8,416 bases of DNA from Solirubrobacteraceae bacterium (GTDB lineage: Bacteria; Actinomycetota; Thermoleophilia; Solirubrobacterales; Solirubrobacteraceae), in NCBI GenBank assembly GCA_016462625.1, contig JAEMSV010000139.1:1-8416 (forward strand), written 5' to 3'. This document shows positions 5,716 to 8,416 of the stretch, piece after piece. The notes beneath the pieces are model-generated. The model saw only the letters and a list, made by a program, of their open reading frames with translations, was not told the DNA's origin and searched no databases. How positions within the stretch are numbered: the stretch's first letter is position 1; every line of letters begins with the position of its first letter. The position numbers and the translations under genes are program-made.

Positions 5716-6756
5716 GTGCCCGCCCGCCTCCACCGTCTTCCCGCCACTCCAGAGACGGTGCACTGGGGCCACTTCGACCGCGCGCTCGCCCCGGCGATCA
5801 CCATCGAGCCGGGCGATCTCGTCGAGATCGAGACGGTCACGCATCAAGCGGGCGACGCCCCCGATCTGATGATGGACGAGGGCATCGAGGCGATCTTCGA
5901 CCGCGTCGACGACCGCGGTCCCGGCCCGCACCTGCTGACCGGACCGATCGCCGTCGCCGGCGCGAAGCCCGGCGACGTCCTGCGCGTCGAGATCCTGCAG
6001 GCCACGCCGCGGCTGCCGTGGGGCGCGAACCTCGCGGGCCACTGGGGCCACCTCTACGAGGACTTCGGCAAGGAGCGCGTGACGGTCTACGCCCTCGACG
6101 AGCCCAGCGGGACCGCCCGGGCGGAGTTCGCCTTCGACTGGACCGCGACCGATCGCTACGACAGTGAGGGCCACGGCATCGTCGTCCCGCCCGACCCGGC
6201 GGCGCGCCGGCCCGCGCTGGACGGCGTCGTCGTCCCGATGCGGCCGCACTTCGGCACGATGGGCGTCGCCCCCGCCGCTCCAGGGCGCCATTCCTCGGTC
6301 CCGCCCGGCGACCACGGCGGGAACATCGACAACTGGCGGATCGGCGCCGGCGGCACGATGCACTACCCGGTGCAGGTGCCCGGCGCGTTGTTGTCCGTCG
6401 GCGACCCGCACGTCTCGCAGGGCGATGGCGAAGTCTCGGGCACGGCGCTCGAGGCGTCGCTCACCGGCCTTCTGCGGATCAGCATCGCCCGCGACAGCGT
6501 GTTCGACGTCCCGACGCTCGACACCGCCACCCACCAGCTCGTCCACGGCTTCGGTGACGACCTCGACGAGGCGATGGGCCAGGCGTCGCGCCGGATGCTC
6601 GCGCTGCTGCAGCGCGGCTGGGGCCTCTCCCGCGACGATGCCTACTCGCTGATGTCGATCGCCGCGGACTTCACCATCACCCAGGTCGTCGACGGCCGCC
6701 AGGGCGTGCACGCCTGCATCGAGAAGCGGATCTTCCCGCCACGGGCCGGCCGATGA
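5716..6756 (+). CDS. Acetamidase/formamidase family amide hydrolase
   Basis: A 346-aa cytoplasmic hydrolase of the FmdA/AmdA family, which releases ammonia from formamide, acetamide or similar short amides. Family blocks occur in the usual order: GPIAVAGAKPGDVLRVEIL (76-94), PHFGTMGVAPA (177-187), PPGDHGGNIDN (196-206), GDPHVSQGDGEVSGTALE (229-246), and a C-terminal DAYSLMSIAADFTITQVVD (308-326). Asp, His and Glu residues in these blocks (H178, D205, D230, H232, E239) are those normally conserved. Length is near the family norm and no residues look missing. The GTG start is supported by a TAGGCT -10 element 6 nt upstream and by family-like sequence soon after (HWGHFDRALAPAITIEPGD). It overlaps the following RidA gene by ATGA, so the two are translated together. 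The exact amide cannot be read; some family members act on other amides, so the name should stay at family level. Confidence 0.92.
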   Translation: MPARLHRLPATPETVHWGHFDRALAPAITIEPGDLVEIETVTHQAGDAPDLMMDEGIEAIFDRVDDRGPGPHLLTGPIAVAGAKPGDVLRVEILQATPRLPWGANLAGHWGHLYEDFGKERVTVYALDEPSGTARAEFAFDWTATDRYDSEGHGIVVPPDPAARRPALDGVVVPMRPHFGTMGVAPAAPGRHSSVPPGDHGGNIDNWRIGAGGTMHYPVQVPGALLSVGDPHVSQGDGEVSGTALEASLTGLLRISIARDSVFDVPTLDTATHQLVHGFGDDLDEAMGQASRRMLALLQRGWGLSRDDAYSLMSIAADFTITQVVDGRQGVHACIEKRIFPPRAGR

Positions 6757-7151
6757 GCGCCGAGATCCACAGCTACGTCTTCGGACCGGTCGATGGCGTG
6801 CCCGCCGCCGTCGCCCCCTTCTCGCAGGCGACCCTGTGCGACGGCCGCCTCTACGTCACCGGGCAGATGCCGATCGACCCCGCGACCGACGCGCTCGTCC
6901 CCGGCGGGATCGCGGAGCAGACCGACCAGGTGATGCGCAACCTCGAGACCGTCGTGCGGCTGTGCGGCTCCACGCTCGACCGGACGGTCCAGGCGGGTGC
7001 GTACCTGACGCAGTTCGAGCGCGACTACCCCGCGTTCAACACGGCCTACGCGAAGTGGTTCCCCGAGCGGCTGCCGAGCCGGACGTGCATCGGGGTGACG
7101 GCGCTGGCGGTGGGTGCGCTGGTCGAGGTCGACCTCGTCGTCGTCCCCTGA
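6753..7151 (+). CDS. RidA family (YjgF/UK114) enamine/imine deaminase-like protein
   Basis: A 132-aa protein with the whole RidA fold. RidA proteins hydrolyse reactive enamine/imine intermediates to ketone and ammonia, and form trimers in the cytoplasm. Visible signatures are APFSQATLCDGRLYVTGQMPIDP (21-43), EQTDQVMRNLETVV (55-68), AYLTQFERDYPAFNTAYAKWF (83-103), and the terminal SRTCIGVTALAVGALVEVDLVVV (109-131). The essential Arg (E. coli R105) is present as R110 and the Glu (E120) as E125. The E. coli Tyr17 position is Phe23, a conservative change. The ATG overlaps the upstream amidase stop as ATGA, which implies translational coupling and a shared pathway, probably nitrogen release from a small amide or its breakdown products. 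Catalytic residues suggest an active enzyme, but several RidA subfamilies have other roles. Confidence 0.93.
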   Translation: MSAEIHSYVFGPVDGVPAAVAPFSQATLCDGRLYVTGQMPIDPATDALVPGGIAEQTDQVMRNLETVVRLCGSTLDRTVQAGAYLTQFERDYPAFNTAYAKWFPERLPSRTCIGVTALAVGALVEVDLVVVP

Positions 7152-7178
7152 ACCCCGCTGACATCCGTCCAAAAAGAT

Positions 7179-7200
7179 GGGTCCCGGGACGCCGGGACCC
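7179..7200. terminator. Strong GC hairpin after the amidase-RidA operon
   Basis: GGGTCCCGG (7179-7187) pairs perfectly with CCGGGACCC (7192-7200) around a 4-nt loop, GACG. It starts 27 bp after the RidA stop and ends 12 bp before the next start codon. On the plus strand no T-tract follows; on the minus strand the stem is followed by ATCTTTTT. It probably ends the operon transcript. It also lies directly upstream of the -10-like element of the next gene, so a control role there is possible. Confidence 0.6.
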
Positions 7201-7206
7201 GATGCT
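7201..7206 (+). promoter_or_regulatory. Possible -10 element (GATGCT) for a leaderless mRNA of the repeat protein
   Basis: GATGCT ends 6 nt before the ATG at 7213, the same spacing as before the genes at 4832 and 5716. No Shine-Dalgarno is visible; the bases just before ATG are CTCTCC. The -35 region falls in the hairpin and is not recognisable. Weak alone. Confidence 0.35.
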
Positions 7207-7212
7207 CTCTCC

Positions 7213-8416
7213 ATGGTCACGTCACGCCGACCACTCGGACGGTTCGCGACCGCGCTCGCCACCGCCGCCGCGACCCTGCTGGTCGTCGCCCCGGGAACGC
7301 AGGCGTTCGGCGGACCGATGGACGCGTCCGGAGCCGGGGAGGCCGCCGGCGGTGTCGCGATCGCGGCACGCACCGGCGGCGGCGCGACGACGGCGTGGCG
7401 CCGCGGCAGCGACGGCGCGCTGCTCGCGCGCTCGGTGACCGTCGGGGGGACACTCGGGACGCCCGTGGTCGTCGCGACGGGCACCACGGCGCGCCCCCCG
7501 GCCGCCGCGCGCGTGCCCGGCGGCACCGCGCTCGCCTGGACCCGCGCGAGCGACGACCACCTCCTCGTCCGCCGCCTGGGCGACGACGGGAGCCTCGGCA
7601 CCACCTTCGACGCCTCCGGCACCAGCCTCAGCCAGATCAACGGACAGGCCGCGCTGGCCGCCAACGCGAGCGGCCGGGTCGCCGTCGCGTGGCGCCGCCC
7701 GAACGACAGCGAGGTCCGCGCACGCGTCTTCGAGATCGACACCGGGCCCTCGGCGCCTGCGGTGAACCTCACGGCGACCCCCGACATCGCGCTCTTCGGA
7801 ACCAACGTGCAGGTCACGATCAACGACGCCGGCGAGGCCGCCGTGGTCTGGCATCGCAACACGGACTGCCACATCATCGCCCGCCGCGTCACGAGCGCCG
7901 GTGCCGTGGGCACGCAGCTGGACATCTCCGGCGAGCCGGACTCCGCGATCGGCGACACCAGCCCGACCGTCACGCTTCGGCCGAACGGCGACCTGGTCGC
8001 CGGGTGGCACCGAGACAGCGACCACCACGCCGTCACCCGCCGCTGGAACGCCGACGGCTCGGCCGGCACGGTCGTCGACCTCTCGCCGCTGGGCGACGTC
8101 CCCTCCATGGCGAACATGGCGATCAGCCCGATCGCGACGGGCGAGGCCATGGCCTGGCAGCGCGGCAGCGACGGACACGTCGTGCTCGCCTCCGGAAGCG
8201 CCAGCGCCGTCTCGGCGCTGACCAATGTCTCAGGCGGCCCGTCGGCCACCGACGTGCCGCCCGCGCTCGCGCGCACGCAGGACGACGCGCTCGCCGTCGC
8301 GTGGATCGCCGCCGGGGGCACGGTGCGCCTGGCGTTCGAGACCGGCGTCCCCGGCCCGGATCCGGTCCCGCCGGGCGGGACGGCGCCGCCCAGCACCCCG
8401 CCGCCGACTGCCGGAC
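7213..8416 (+). CDS. Secreted seven-repeat (beta-propeller-like) protein, 3' truncated by window edge
   Basis: The frame stays open from ATG 7213 to the window end, giving 401 visible residues. A signal peptide is clear: Arg-rich start with TSRRPLGR (3-10, an RR pair that might also serve Tat), hydrophobic core 11-26, and a likely cut after A31 (GTQA|F). Seven degenerate repeats follow, each with a Trp in an [A/V]W.R..D...h..R....G..G pattern: W62, W109, W160, W213, W265, W315 and W364, spaced 47-53 residues. This fits a seven-bladed beta-propeller in the cell envelope or outside the cell. From about residue 378 the chain becomes Pro/Gly/Thr-rich, a linker to a domain beyond the window. I recognise no enzyme motif, and the function is unknown. 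Binding of a polymer or partner is a guess from the fold. The only Cys is C219. It is transcribed after the hairpin at 7179-7200, probably on its own. Confidence 0.85.
   Translation, partial: MVTSRRPLGRFATALATAAATLLVVAPGTQAFGGPMDASGAGEAAGGVAIAARTGGGATTAWRRGSDGALLARSVTVGGTLGTPVVVATGTTARPPAAARVPGGTALAWTRASDDHLLVRRLGDDGSLGTTFDASGTSLSQINGQAALAANASGRVAVAWRRPNDSEVRARVFEIDTGPSAPAVNLTATPDIALFGTNVQVTINDAGEAAVVWHRNTDCHIIARRVTSAGAVGTQLDISGEPDSAIGDTSPTVTLRPNGDLVAGWHRDSDHHAVTRRWNADGSAGTVVDLSPLGDVPSMANMAISPIATGEAMAWQRGSDGHVVLASGSASAVSALTNVSGGPSATDVPPALARTQDDALAVAWIAAGGTVRLAFETGVPGPDPVPPGGTAPPSTPPPTAG
7351..8352 (+). repeat. Seven degenerate ~50-residue tandem protein repeats
   Basis: Repeat units run roughly at residues 47-96, 97-145, 146-199, 200-251, 252-300, 301-349 and 350-380. 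Matching lines are AWRRGSDGALLAR, AWTRASDDHLLVR, AWRRPNDSEVRAR, VWHRNTDCHIIAR, GWHRDSDHHAVTR, AWQRGSDGHVVLA and AWIAAGGTVRLAF. DNA identity between units is low, so this is an old protein-level duplication, not a recent DNA repeat. Units 6 and 7 have lost the final Arg, and unit 7 has also lost the Trp-x-Arg and Asp pattern. Confidence 0.75.

Noticed and set aside
6642..8396. A 584-codon open frame on the minus strand
   Set aside because: It is antisense to the RidA gene and the secreted repeat protein, both of which have clear family or architectural signals. Its translation is low-complexity Ala/Arg/Ser/Pro with no domain; long shadows are expected in high-GC DNA.
1..8416. CRISPR array, tRNA, rRNA, insertion sequence, phage attachment site or defence cassette
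   Set aside because: I see no regularly spaced DNA repeats, cloverleaf, transposase or integrase, and the helicase has no nuclease, methylase or reverse transcriptase partner beside it.

Overview
The window is very GC-rich, almost fully coding, and free of tRNA, rRNA, CRISPR or insertion-sequence signals. It looks like chromosomal DNA of a high-GC actinobacterium. An InhA-like enoyl-ACP reductase, MpaB/DUF2236 oxygenases and several possible leaderless starts fit Actinomycetota, perhaps a soil lineage such as Thermoleophilia/Solirubrobacterales. The taxon is an inference from style, not from a marker gene.

Left part (1-2229): the 3' end of one MpaB-family (DUF2236) oxygenase gene runs rightward into a second, complete MpaB-family gene on the minus strand. 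The two convergent stop codons share one palindromic CTAG. The second oxygenase gene is divergent from a TetR-family regulator. The 79-bp gap between them holds a near-consensus promoter for the oxygenase, and an imperfect palindrome fills the promoter's -35/-10 spacer. This is a classic layout for a local TetR repressor controlling the divergent enzyme.

Middle (2235-5593): on the minus strand a DEAH-motif SF2 helicase lies 28 bp upstream of an InhA/FabI-type enoyl-ACP reductase, so the two may be co-transcribed. The helicase has no ATG or GTG start at a sensible place, and its 5' end is uncertain. Divergent from it is a 253-aa protein made only of two PAS sensor domains, with no output domain.

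Right part (5594-8416): a perfect 13-bp inverted repeat separates the PAS gene from a two-gene operon. That operon encodes an acetamidase/formamidase-family hydrolase followed by a RidA-family protein, joined by an ATGA start/stop overlap. A strong GC hairpin follows. The last gene runs off the right edge. It encodes a secreted protein with a signal peptide, seven degenerate repeats of about 50 residues each centred on a Trp, and then a Pro-rich linker, so a seven-bladed beta-propeller is likely.

Three plus-strand genes (PAS, amidase, secreted protein) have a -10-like hexamer ending exactly 6 nt before the start codon and no Shine-Dalgarno sequence, which suggests leaderless mRNAs. I see no clear new defence or mobile system. 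The most distinctive items are the repeat protein, the oxygenase/TetR cassette and the unusual helicase 5' end.
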